From Uloborus plumipes (taxonomy: Eukaryota; Arthropoda; Arachnida; Araneae; Uloboridae): 64,000 bases of DNA. The notes under the pieces are model-generated. The model did not search any database. It was given only the letters and a program-made list of their open reading frames with translations, and was not told the origin of the DNA. A program made the position numbers and the translations under genes. Shown piece after piece: positions 35,883 through 46,960 of this stretch. Where the stretch lies: contig JAXGGA010002889.1 in the NCBI GenBank assembly GCA_038373865.1, positions 48,694 through 112,693 on the forward strand, written 5' to 3'. Every line of letters begins with the position of its first letter. The first letter of the stretch is position 1.

Positions 35883-37131
35883 TTTTATAAGTAAAAGTTT
35901 AAAACTTTAACTGGAACAATTTTTTTAATTTATGGGCTTCCATTTGCATCATTTTGTATTTTTATAGTAAGACTTCATAAAGAATCTGCTTGTGAAGGAT
36001 TTTTTCCTTAGACCAATCTCAACCCCCCCCCCCCCCCCGTGTTCAAGAAATGAGAAACATTATTAAAAAAATTATGCATTTCTTCAACTTTTACATTGCT
36101 ATAATTTTGTTAGAAATGTTGACAAGGTTTCAATATAAGTCTGCTCAAGAAAGAAAACTCTTTTCTGAAAGTAACCTCTAAATAATTCTCTAGAAAATGG
36201 TTTTAAATGTTTAATTAGGATATTTTTTTTTTTCATTCATAGGAAGCATATCTATCATACTAGTCTCGGTCTAGCCTATTGCTTGACTTTTTTAACATTT
36301 TTTGTCGATGTCGTTCCAAATTAAATAATTTATGTATGGTGAATCGATTACCGGTTTCAATTTCAAAATCATAATTTGCATTAGAAATAGTTTCATGCAC
36401 TAAAATTATGGTTTCTATATATGCAGCTAATTTTCCCAAAACGGCCCAGTTCATTAGATTTTATCCAGGAGATAATGTCGAAATGTTTCAAACTCCAAAA
36501 TGAGAGAGACATATCATAATGGATGCTCATTGGCGAACAAGCGGATATGTGACAAGCCCCCATCCCTCTATTCTCCACCAGTTTCCTTCAATTACAATAA
36601 TCACGTTCAAAACTCGTCTACAAACAGAGGCGAAGCCGTTTCCTCCTTTCAGCGTTGGATGAAAGTTTAATTAGATCAGATTGGCATCAGCGGTAAATCG
36701 GAAATGACGTCGTAGAAAATCGATGACGAAAATTCTAGCGGTTTTATTATTCGAATGGATATGTGTGATTTTAATGCCAGAATAAAAGTTCAGAATGTCA
36801 GTGATATACTTTTGCAAATCATAGGCAGGTTTTGTTTTATTGACGGCAAACTAAATAGATACAATCTCTGATTCAGTTCTTCAGGAATAGAAAATTGTAG
36901 CAGCAATGAATGTTTTTTGATAAAAATGCCATTTCGTTAAACAAAAAAACTTGTAAAAAATTGTAATTTTTGACATGAACTATGTATATACATTCGGCTT
37001 TTTTTTAAGACTCTTCAGTCTAAAAGCAAATGTTATTTTTGGTAAAATTCTTTTTTTTTTAAATCATGAAGATGGTTATAAATTTTTGTGACGGAGGTCT
37101 TTGATCAAATGCTTGGACCTCTTCATATATT
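35883..37131. other. No gene recognised; one minus-strand frame of note
   Basis: A C tract at about 36005-36018. The minus-strand frame 36260-36454 ends ..GNRFTIHKLFNLERHRQKM.. and has a protein-like composition, but I do not recognise it. The 18-mer TTTAATTAGATCAGATTG lies at about 36667-36684. Confidence 0.4.
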
Positions 37132-37260
37132 TTATATTTTATTCACTATTATAGAGTCCAGCTCCTCTTGTCCGTCTTCATAGTCTATTATATTTTTGAT
37201 AATGTCACTATCACTGACGGCTTCCAATGCAATTGCACTTCGTTTCTCTTTTTTCTTTGG
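37132..37260 (-). other. Candidate short terminal exon or transposase tail
   Basis: On the minus strand, an AG (acceptor-like TGATTGTAG) is followed by an open frame of 42 codons: PKKKEKRSAIALEAVSDSDI, then IKNIIDYEDGQEELDSIIVN, KI and a stop that overlaps an AATAAA. The amino-acid make-up (basic, then acidic and helical) is more protein-like than other AT-driven frames here. It could be the last exon of a host gene lying at higher coordinates, or the acidic tail of a Tigger-type transposase. No neighbouring exon is convincing. Confidence 0.2.
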
Positions 37261-37910
37261 CTACAATCATTCATTTTAAAATAGTACGTCACAAAACCTT
37301 AAAAACATAAAAACCACTTTTAATTTAAAGAAAAAGAGAAAACAATAAATTGTTCTTTTTTGTTACTTTAGATACAATCTTTAATAGTCAAAAGATTGGT
37401 CTGTGCGCACTTCAAAGGCTTGTATTTAACTGGTGTTGCTGCCCGCTGGTCCAGCCATAGTGTAAACAATTTTTCGTAACTTTACTCCATAAATACGGTG
37501 GCAGCAGTGCCGCCTCCACTGCTATGGAGAAACTTGACCGATATATCTGATGTAAGGATACACCATGGTAATGTTACTAACGTTTCACCATTTCTGTGTG
37601 TAAGGTTACATCAGGACTCTCTGACAAAAGAAAGGAAAAAAAGTATTCATCAGGCTGGAAGATTGCTTTTAATTATCTGTTTATTTAATGTATGTCAGGT
37701 TCATGCTTTTCCTCTACCAATTAACAATGCACAAATTTGTAAGTTATTTTAATTATACATGAAAGGATCAAACCGTGAACTTGACGCGTACAGAGCAGAG
37801 CAAGCACTTTGACCACGGGGCCGGTTAAGAATATCTTGGTTACGTTCATAAGACTTCAAGAGCTCTGCACCGATGTTTGTCTTAACGCAGGCGCTTTATG
37901 AAACTTTACA
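37261..37910. other. No gene recognised
   Basis: The frame at 37498-37752 has no family signature. A GC-richer patch at about 37440-37520 is the only deviation from AT-rich background. Confidence 0.4.
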
Positions 37911-37918
37911 CCTACTGC

Positions 37919-38090
37919 CAGGGACGTCATTTCAAGTTTTTCCAGGGGGGGGGGGCGAAGGGTCCAAACACAATGCAATTTCACCGGAAAACATCAAAAA
38001 CCACGCCCACTTATATGCAAATACAGTGATTTCTCAAAGACAGGGGGGGGGGTATTTGACCACCCCTGCCCCCCCTAAATGACGGGCCAG
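37919..38090. mobile_element. hAT MITE (172 bp) with poly-G tracts
   Basis: TIRs CAGGGACGTCATTT and, inverted, CTGGCCCGTCATTTAGG, with a perfect 8-bp duplication CCTACTGC (37911-37918, 38091-38098). It carries two poly-G tracts. A second, older copy lies split at 1719-2150. Confidence 0.88.
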
Positions 38091-38098
38091 CCTACTGC

Positions 38099-39460
38099 GT
38101 AAAAATCGGACCAGCTTACTTCAAAAGTTGATAACGTATTAACAATGGTAACTTTTACGCAACTTTATTACAGTGCGTAATGAAAACAGTGTGTCGGCAT
38201 TACGAAATTAATATCCCAGTTCGGTAAAAATCTGAGCTTCTTGATTCAATAGCATTCTATTCACTTTGTACACAATGTAATTTTCTGTTTTATTTACCAA
38301 TTTTGTTTACAAATTTAAAATTAGATTACTAAACAAATGCTGCTTGCAGCTTTTTACTTTCCAACGGTCCACTGCAGTGGAGGAAAAAAAAAATACTCTA
38401 TGGAGGAAAAAAAAATACTATAAAGAAAAACAGTTTTAGAAACTCTTTGTTTAGAATCCCACATCCAATTGGTATTTCTTGCTTGGACTGCAAAACTTGA
38501 ATTCTTGCAAAAGCCCTATCTCTGGAGATTTTCTTCTGTGTTTATTTCGATTTGTTTGCCGCTGTCAAAACGAATTCAGAAATATCAAACGGTTTCATAA
38601 GAATGGAAATGAAAAATTGCCTTTGTGATCTCTTTTGTGTAACATTTCGTTTTTAAAAGAGCCTTCAACAGTTTTTGCTGTATGATTCGTTTTTCTATTT
38701 TCTTTTATTGAACGGTACTTTAAGATGATACAAGAAAAACGTCATAAACATACCTACGTTATCATGCTGTGTACGATAGAAAAATGATTTCCTCTCTTCT
38801 CCACCCCCTAAAAATCAATTATTATGTAATACTCAGTAGTATATACATTATTTGTTATAATAATATACACTGGTTTTCTTTCTTTTTTAATTCCTTATTG
38901 CATATTTTTGCGCTATGGGACAAACAGTATTTGCTATATACTTTCTAAAACTCGGTGGTTTTTTTATGATAAAATAATGAAATTGCAATTTTATGTATCT
39001 TTTCAAGTTGGTCATATGAAACGGTTTTGGGCATTCTTGAAATTTACTATGTTGAAAATAGCATCACTAGTATATTAAGTTAGCTTATGAAATTTTGGAG
39101 GAAAAGGGGAAACTTTTAGTCCTATTTTTTATATTAAATTATTATTTTAACAAGTATGTAAGACTTTTTAGTGATTTGAATAAAAGTTCGCATGATTTGA
39201 GTTTTTAATACTCAGTTTCCCCTGGACTAAATTCTGTGTTGCTAATTTATCATTCAGTATTGCATGACAGCTGGTATTGAATATAAAATATCTTTATCAT
39301 GGAATACCTATTTTAGTAGCAGATGAGGCAGAAAGAAATGCAATTACCCAACCGAAAGGGTTTGACCGGACCAAACTTCTGATGAAAGAGTAGATTTAAA
39401 AATGAACATCAGGAGATCACAGAAACTGCGACTCTGAATTTTAACATACACGCTCACGTA
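38099..39460. other. No gene recognised
   Basis: AT-rich, with a small duplicated GGAGGAAAAAAAAATACT at about 38381-38420. No coding signal. Confidence 0.5.
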
Positions 39461-39843
39461 CATTGCAATAACTGAACTGTTGTTTTTGCCGAAGTTCCAA
39501 AATAAAACTGTAAAATGCACAGTAATAAACTGTAAGACAATTTTAGTTTCTTTCTGTAAAGTTAAATATTTGAGTTTATTGTCGTAATATTTATCTGTAT
39601 TAAACTGTAAAAACCATAGCATAATACTGCCAGCAGAGGTTCCAGTTTAAAACTGTAAAATGCCCGGCAATGAACTAAAGTTAGCAATTTCGCAGTTTAT
39701 TACTGTAAAATAGCAATTTTACAGTTTAATGCTGTAAATGTAGAAATTTTGCTGTTTATTACTTTGAAATTAGGAATTTTTGCAGTTTATTACTATAAAA
39801 TTAGCTGTATTGTACTGTAAAGACAACGTTCATTTTTACAGTG
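39461..39843. mobile_element. Dimeric MITE family, copy 5
   Basis: 383 bp between TA sites, in the opposite direction to copy 4 (AGAGGTTCCAGTTTAAAACTG). The left end CATTGCAATAACTGAACTGT is slightly worn. The right end is ..TTCATTTTTACAGTG. Confidence 0.8.
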
Positions 39844-39845
39844 TA

Positions 39846-40441
39846 CCAAACAATTACTATATATGATGTTTTAATTATAAATTAATTTTAACTATAAGCA
39901 ATATATTTTTTCAGTAAATGTTACACAAATCAGAGATGTAATATAAATTGAGTGAGGAACCATCAGAAGATCACAGAAACTTTCACTCTGGATCAGTTAC
40001 AAAACAATTACTAAATGTGATGCCTTAATTACATATTAATCCAACTATAAACAATGTTTTTGTTCAGTAAATGTCACACAGAAAATGTAATATAAGTACA
40101 GTGAGACAAATTACACATCTTTAATGCACGTACTTTTTGTTGAAGACAGAAAAAAAAGCATGTGCTGAAGACGAATTCAACTTTAGGTGAAGGGAAAAGA
40201 CAAAAGGGACAGGAAATTTGCATATATGCACTAGCTTGCGTTAAAATTGAATTGAAATTCAGCTTTAATCCAAGGTGTATTTGGTAATAATGTAGTAAAC
40301 TTTATCTAAGTGTTAATGTAATGCAATTGATACTAAGCCTGCATTCATAGTTTAAAATAACTTAATGAAATAAAACTTTTTCTTTCCCATTCGATCACCT
40401 TTGAGTTTAATTGCTGTGGCCGCCGCACTTATTTGAATCAC
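39846..40441. other. No gene recognised
   Basis: AT-rich. An imperfect local duplication is visible: ATCAGRAGATCACAGAAACT at about 39962 echoes sequence at 39408, on either side of the MITE. Confidence 0.45.
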
Positions 40442-40445
40442 ATTT

Positions 40446-40695
40446 GAAGGGTCAGAGGGAAAAACCACGGTAGTCACATTTGATTCATTTTGATAAAAAC
40501 GAAATTTAAACTTTACAAACTCATAAACTTCCCCAGTATACTTGTTCTAAAATGACAATAATACATGGACTACAGTGTTTTTTTCACGAATATTGCATAT
40601 ACTAAACAAAATTACACTTATTTTTCTAACATTTGGTAGCATCAGTTTAAATTCAACAAAAAGTGGACTACCGTGGTTTTTCCCCCTGGCCCTTC
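40446..40695. mobile_element. MITE with GAAGGGYCAG termini, copy 2
   Basis: 250 bp, TIRs GAAGGGTCAGAGGGAAAAAC plus CACGGTAGTC, matched inversely by GACTACCGTGGTTTTTCCCC plus CTGGCCCTTC, with ATTT on both sides (4-bp duplication). Same outer ends as 7198-7454. Confidence 0.8.
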
Positions 40696-40798
40696 ATTTG
40701 TTAAAAACAGTTTTGAATCAAAAAAGCGGCTGATTCAATAAAGCAGCTAGTTCGTTAAGAAATTTTGCTGTGTTTAATGATTTTATTCATTAAGGTTA

Positions 40799-43001
40799 CA
40801 GTGGACACATTTTTTTTCTCCAATTATTGATAGATATATACACTGCGATGCAAAAGTTTAGACAAAATGCAAATTTGTGAATAAAAAGAAAACTATTCAA
40901 CGAAATGCTTTCAAATTTCTACTGCAGGTAGACAATATGGTCCCAAATACGTGTCTGGAGTTCTTAAAACTATAACTGGAATCAAATTTTGGATATTACA
41001 AAAGACATTTTTTTACATTGTTGCAAAAGTTTAGACAATAGTCAGATTTTATGCAAATATCCCTTGAAATGTGATTGGTGGAAGAAATGCAGGACTGTAT
41101 TATTCATTTATAAAGTGCAGAGATTGCTGAATAAATAATCAAAATCTCAAAAGCTCTTTAATTCTCGTGTAAAGAAGATGAGAAAGTTTGAAAGCCGAAA
41201 TTTGAAAATGAACCTCCTTTATTAATTTTTTGTCTTTTAAATCGGCTCTAGTATCGTAGTACATTGTTTTTTACTTTGTGGAGAACAAATTCAGAAATGC
41301 GTATCGATCAAAAAGTCCAAGAAAAATTATATTTCTTAAGGATGAAGGAATTGAAAAAACGGCTCAGGCTGGCGATTCGCCCCTTAATCCTACAAAATTT
41401 CAACTTGGGTCAAAAACAGCAAGTGACAGCATAAATAGATGAACAACTGAATAGGAATGCATAAAAAAACAAAGAATTGTGCCCGAGCTTTTTCGGACAG
41501 AGTGTCCCAAATAAGCCAGATTTTAATGCGAAAAGCAGCATATGTATCACCGTGACTAAAAAATGAATGGTAGTTTCTTTGATAAAAATTATTAAAATTG
41601 GAATGGCCTAGATGGATTATAATTCTTTTCGCGGGACTTGAGAACTATCCAATATCATATGCTGTGCTGCTTTTAAAAATAAAATTTGGCTCATTTGGGA
41701 CACTCTGTCCGAAAGGGCTCAAGCACAATTCTTTGTTTTTTTATGCATTCCGATTCAGTTGTTCATCTACTTATGCTGTCACGTGCTGTTTCTGACCCAA
41801 ATTGAAGTTTTGTAGGATTAAGGGGCAAATCGTCAGTTCGAGCCGTTTTTTCTATTCCTTTATCTTTGAGAAATATATTTTTTCTTGGTCTTTTGATCGA
41901 TACGCATGTCTGAATTTGCTCTCCACAAAGTAAAAAACAACGTACTACCATACTAGAGTCGATTTAAAAGAGAAACAATTAATAAAGTAGGATCATTTTT
42001 AAATTTCGGCTTCCAAACATTCTCATCTTCTTTAAACGAGAACTACAAAGCTTTTGAAATTTTGATTATTTATTCAGCAATCTCTGTACTTTATAAATGA
42101 ATTATAACGTCCCGCATTTCCTCCACCAATCATATTTCAAGGGATATTGCATAAAATCTGACTATTGTCTAAACTTTTGCAACAATGTAAAAAAATGTCT
42201 TTTGTAATATCCAAAATTTGATTCCAGTTATAGTTTTAAGAACTCCAGACACGTATTTGGGACCATATTGTGTACCTGCAGTAGAAATTTTAAAGCATTT
42301 CGTTGAATAGTTATTTTTTTATTCACATATTTGCCGTTTGTCTAAACTTTTGAATCGCAGTGTATGTCTAAAACTTTGTGTGCTTGTATATTTATTACAT
42401 CTAAAAGCATTAAAAAATTGGTGCAAAAACAATGAATTATTTTTTTTTTGAAACTTTAAATAAAAAAAGAAAAAATTTACGAAAACTCCCAAAAGTTCAA
42501 ATTGCTCTATGCATCACAATATTTATTGCATTATAACTAAACTTTAGAAATACATTAAGATACTGTCTAGTTACGATTTTATGGATGAATTTTAGTCATT
42601 ACAGTTATATAAAATCAGAAATTTGACTTTTCTATTGTTAAACTTATTTACTTAAACTTATTATACCTTATTTGCTGAAATATTCATATAAATTTTTCGT
42701 TTTCAGCCATCTTTTATAAACTATCTCATAAAACATTACTTGTAATGTATAACTTTATGCAATCATGCCTAATGTTTGGAAATTAAGTGGAAATTCAAAG
42801 TTTGAAAAAAAAATGTGACACATGGAGCAATTTGAAATTTTGTTAAAATATTTTTTTTTTATTTTAAAATTCAAAAAAAGTATTCATTGTTTTTGCACCA
42901 TTTTTTTAATGATTTTAGATGTAGTAAATATTCAAGCACACAAAGTTTTAGACACATAGATCAATAACTGTAAAAAAAAAAAAACATTTTGGTGTCCACT
43001 G
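40799..43001. mobile_element. Foldback element with CAGTGGACAC termini (outer)
   Basis: TIRs CAGTGGACAC and GTGTCCACTG, TA on both sides. After removing the inner element, the arms (TCTAAAACTTTGTGTGCTTG, GGTGCAAAAACAATGAAT) are inverse copies about 250-300 bp long, so this is itself a near-palindrome of about 680 bp. The inner element sits at 40841-42362. Confidence 0.75.
40841..42362. mobile_element. Palindromic Tc1-type element, full copy (inner)
   Basis: 1,522 bp, nearly one long palindrome with about 700-bp arms and a short centre near 41560-41680. Ends are CACTGCGATGCAAAAGTTTA and the inverse, TA on both sides. Arms share GACACTCTGTCCGAAA-type blocks. Frames such as 41763-41951 and 41598-41795 are mirror products, not genes. 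A truncated copy is at 20185-21223. Confidence 0.88.
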
Positions 43002-43059
43002 TAGCCTTAAAGCGGTTGATTCAATTAAGCACTGATTCAATTTACCGGCTTCCACTGCA

Positions 43060-43251
43060 ATGGCATTTAAACTCCATAATTGCTTACAAAGATCGGAAAA
43101 TTTATTCGTGGATGCAGGGAAAAAATGTCATACACGAATGATTTGGTATCTGCAGCAGAACTTGCTGCCTCCCGTGATTTTAAAATGATATTAAGGAAAT
43201 TAATGTAACCAATTTCGGTTAAAACAGTGTCGGTTGAACGAGGTTCCACTG
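43060..43251 (-). repeat. Second Tigger-like terminal fragment
   Basis: Minus strand starts CAGTGGAACCTCGTTCAACC, then GACACTGTTTTAACCGA, a typical Tigger/pogo terminus. The 60-codon minus frame (43067-43249) covers this terminus, so it is not a protein. Its other end is not found. Confidence 0.5.
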
Positions 43252-45883
43252 GTTATATGAAGCGGCAGAATTGTCTAAGACTAAGTAATTTTATGAGTTA
43301 AAAAAAATTGTATTATTCCAATCCATTGAGTCAAGAACAGAGCACCTGAAATTAGTAATTCATGAAATCATACTTTAAAGTTCTGTTCTAAAAGTATTAA
43401 AATGAGAAGGAAAGCCATGAAATAAAATCAAGCATTACTACACAGAGTTGAAAAAACTTAGAGGCAAAAGTTTAATGACATCATTGGAGTAATGTATCAT
43501 TACCAGAATCGAATGTTTAATGTAGCCAAAAATCGGCTTTTTACTCTATTCATCTTCATTGTTTTCAACCATATATTTCTTGAAATCCATGTCAGAACAA
43601 GAGCCTAGAAAGCGTTCCAATAGAAGCACTTTGTGCAGAAAAAAAAAAAAAAAAGATCGAAACACATTATCCAAAAAACGAAGCAGCAACGCATAGGGTA
43701 AATTATAGGTTCTTCGGTCACTACTTTAATGCGTAAAAGTAAAAATGGTTAAACTCGTTAACAAAATGCTGCGTAGGTGGCCTATAATTTAGCCATTTTT
43801 TTTTCGCCATACAATGTTATAGAACGAAAATTAATAATCTCTTTCACCCTTTTCCGAGCAATTTAATAGTTATTATTAGAAAATAAAGCTTAAAATGAAA
43901 AAGAGGGAAGATGGAATGAAACTGTGCTACAAAAAGATAGTTCCTGTAAAGATAATGATTAATTTAGAACAAGTATTTTGTTACAAAACCTATTATGGGT
44001 GGAAGAAGTATTTCAAAGGAAAAAACTCTATAAATTGCTACTAAACAGAATTGAGTACTATGTTTTTATTGCAAAGCATTTCTTAAAGAGTGTATCATAA
44101 AAGTAACCGTTTGTCTTGATGTTACTGCACGTTGGAAAAGCTATGGCAGTTTTTTATATAGCCTCTTTTAACTTTTCAAAATTTAAAAGAAAAGTGCGTA
44201 AGATATATTCTGTAAGTTCTTTCAGCTGACGTTCGAGTAAAATCACTAGCAATTACTTCAAAATCGTCTGAAAATATTTTTAAAAAAAAATCGTCTGAAA
44301 CTATTATTATTATTTGTTCTTTAATTCTAACCCCCTTATCTGGAATGAGTGCATGAGATAAAAATCTAAAATCTGTAAAATATAACCTTAAAAAGATAAA
44401 AACCTGCCCCAACAAAAAAGTGCATTACCATGTTTTGTAGTCACACAGAATCATTTCTGCAGTGTATAAATTGTGTAAATAGTCTTTTTTTAACTGTCTA
44501 ATCTTTGAGTTTTGAAGAACAACTATAGCTATCCCATGGAGAGATGGCAGATGAATAGAAGGTGGAAACAAAACACTTTATTTTGTAATAAGTAAAACTA
44601 GCGAGGACGCACAAGCAATCAAGTTTTTTCTGCTCATTTACTTCAGGTTATTATGCATATTCACCGCATCGGATATTTTTATTTCTCATTTAACAAGCGA
44701 TTGCAATTCTAAGCTTCTGCATAAAAAAGATGCAAAATACTCTTTCTAGAAAGCTACTAATTTTCCAAACAAACTATTTTTTTTCTGTGTTTTATTTGTG
44801 TAAAACCTCAAGCAATTGATACAAGAACGCTTTTAAAACAAGTAGAAAATCCTGCCTGCTGATGTAATCAGCAGCATGGAAATTGATTTATATTTCTGTC
44901 ATTGTGAATTGAACGGCAGTTTCGATTAGTGGGCCATTTCCGTGCGCTCTTAAAGGGCTACCTAAATGCTTTAAACATTCTGACACCGATTCCGTCAACA
45001 TAATGAAAGAAATATGTAGTATTAAGATTCCGAAGAGATATCACAACATACTGTCCGTTCGTGAAAACCGCGCCTAGCACTCGCGAACCATTCCACTTAA
45101 AAAAGGGGTGATGGGTTGTGAGTGGAACTTTCCGAAGTTTTCAATTCAAAACTTGCATGTTTGCTCTCCTTTTGACACATTCAACTAAACTATGTATTTG
45201 AGAGTAGCATCGTTCCATGTTGTTTGATGCGGTTCAAAATGCTTTTTATTATTCCTCCCCATATTGTGTTATCCCCACTATTTTAGTAAGATCAAAGAAG
45301 ACCTAACGCATGCGTAAACACGCGGAAGGTTTTATCTAAGAAAATCAGACAGTAAACATACCCTCTTCCTCAAACAACAAACTTTGTCACACAAAAAACA
45401 ATCTCCCGACTTAATTTAAATAGATCTCAGGCCATCCAGAGTAATTTTGACCCCAAAACTCAAAATAGACTGTCCGCATAATTACCAGGAATTAATTTTG
45501 CAGAATAGATTCTGACGGGGTGGCATTTTGTCATGATTCTTCCGCTTACGTCACTTCCACTTCTCTCATTCGTGAAAGACTCCGGTTTGATATAATGACA
45601 ATATTATTTAAGGTTTAATAATGGGACCTGTTTCCGGAGGGTTTAGCAAGTTTGGATAATAATTATCCTTAGTGTGCGAGCACTTTGTCGATTAGTGTAT
45701 ACCTGTCGCTTCAGAGGTGTTGGTATTTCAACGCTTTTGGTATTTGAGAGATTAAATCAGAAGGCATTAGTTATGAAAATTGTTTTCATAACGTATATCG
45801 CGATAGATTTTTTAGGGAATCATGAGAGATATTTTATGCATTTTAAAGTATGTGTTTGATAGCGGGGATTTCTGTAAGTATCC
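43252..45883. other. No gene recognised
   Basis: Longest stretch without a recognised repeat. 44880-45120 and 45400-45560 are less AT-rich and look unique, so they are the best places to look for host regulatory sequence. No frame is convincing. Confidence 0.4.
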
Positions 45884-46147
45884 TATATGAATCGTTTATT
45901 TCGAAAAGGTAACATCTCTATTTTGATCTCCTGTCTCTTTAGAAAATTAAACAGCGCACGGTTATATTTTTGAATGTCATAATCAATGGTTATTTGGAAA
46001 ATTATTGCAGTAATTGTGTACTTAACTAAAGGCATTTTTTCATTGATTATGACATTCAAAAATATAACCGTGTGCTGTTTTATTTTCTAAAGAGACAGAG
46101 GAGATCAAAATAGAGATGTTACCTTTTCGAAATAAACGATTCATATA
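45884..46147. repeat. Palindromic element with about 107-bp arms
   Basis: Arm 45884-45992 (TATATGAATCGTTTATTTCG, GGTAACATCTCTATTTTGAT) returns inversely at 46041-46147 with a few changes. The loop is about 50 bp. No other copy in the window. Confidence 0.85.
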
Positions 46148-46260
46148 TATAAAGGGTTCTGTTTGTTTATTTGTTTCTTTGTAACTGATGGCTAGAAGCC
46201 CCGATAACACCTACCATGTTCCTTGTGATCTGACCACCCTAATGTAAAACCAAGAAGTGA
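46143..46260 (+). mobile_element. Helitron-like 5' end
   Basis: TCATATATATAAAGGGTTCT followed by GTTTGTTTATTTGTTTCTTT resembles the TC..TATAAAG..GTTTGTTTGT start of insect Helitrons. It abuts the palindrome. No matching 3' hairpin is seen downstream. Confidence 0.35.
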
Positions 46261-46596
46261 AAGGGTGTCTCGAAAGATGAAGAAATCACAGTGCCAAATT
46301 TGCCCTATTCAATATGAAGCACTCTATGTTACACGATACACTTTAGAACTAAGAGGAGATAAAATTGAAAAGTTTAGAACTTTTAAAGAACGATGTTGAA
46401 TTCTTACTTTCAAGTTATGTGCTTTCAAGTTATGTAATCAAACAACAACGCCTTAATATTTAGGGACCCTTGTGCAACAAAAAATAAAGCAAATAATATT
46501 TAGATAACTATTTTTTGAAACTTCTAAAACTATATATAAATACAGTAGTTCATTTCCTTTCCAGACAACTGAAATTTTAAATTTTTGAAGTGTAGG

Positions 46597-46675
46597 TATG
46601 ATGGTTTATAAAATCAGCCGCTTTATAGAATCAAATGTTCTCAGAACGAATGTGATTTTAATAAGCGCGTGCACT
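46597..46675. repeat. Tigger-like right terminus
   Basis: Read inversely, CAGTGCACGCGCTTATTAAA, then AATCACATTCGTTCTGAGAA and TATAAAGCGGCTGATTTTAT. It aligns with the right end of 25831-28645 and is followed by TA. No left partner is evident. Confidence 0.6.
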
Positions 46676-46680
46676 GTATA

Positions 46681-46960
46681 GACACTCCCGGAAACAATTC
46701 GATTTATTCGAAATTTAATTTTAAATCCTGAAACTAAATCTTTCAACTCGAAATAATTATCATATCGTCTCGATTTTGGTTTCATATGAAAGATGGAAAA
46801 AGTCATTTTTAGAAGATTTTCTAACAATGGTCCAAGAAGAAAAAAAAACGGATGTCTATAATTAACGAGGGAGAAACTTAAAAACCTTTTAAGTTCGGGA
46901 AATTCATGACTTTTGAACCGTTGCCATTTTTGTTCGAATGAGGAAATATGAATTTTAACT
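46681..46960 (+). repeat. Helitron-family internal sequence
   Basis: Blocks such as CAATTCGATTTATTCGAA and the TCGTCTCGATTTTGGTTTCA region resemble 35390-35560 of the Helitron 35256-35882. No ends are visible, so this is probably a truncated relative. Confidence 0.4.

Larger units (their letters stand above)
40713..43057. repeat. Tigger/pogo-like terminal remnants around a foldback insertion
   Basis: AAAGCGGYTGATTCAATWAA occurs twice in the same orientation (about 40715 and 43010). The second runs into the terminus CCGGCTTCCACTG (43057), whose inverse CAGTGGAAGCCGG..TTGAATCAGTG matches the left end at 25831. The foldback 40799-43001 is inserted between the two. Confidence 0.55.

Noticed and set aside
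43067..43249. 60-codon minus frame as protein
   Set aside because: It begins inside a Tigger-like terminal inverted repeat.
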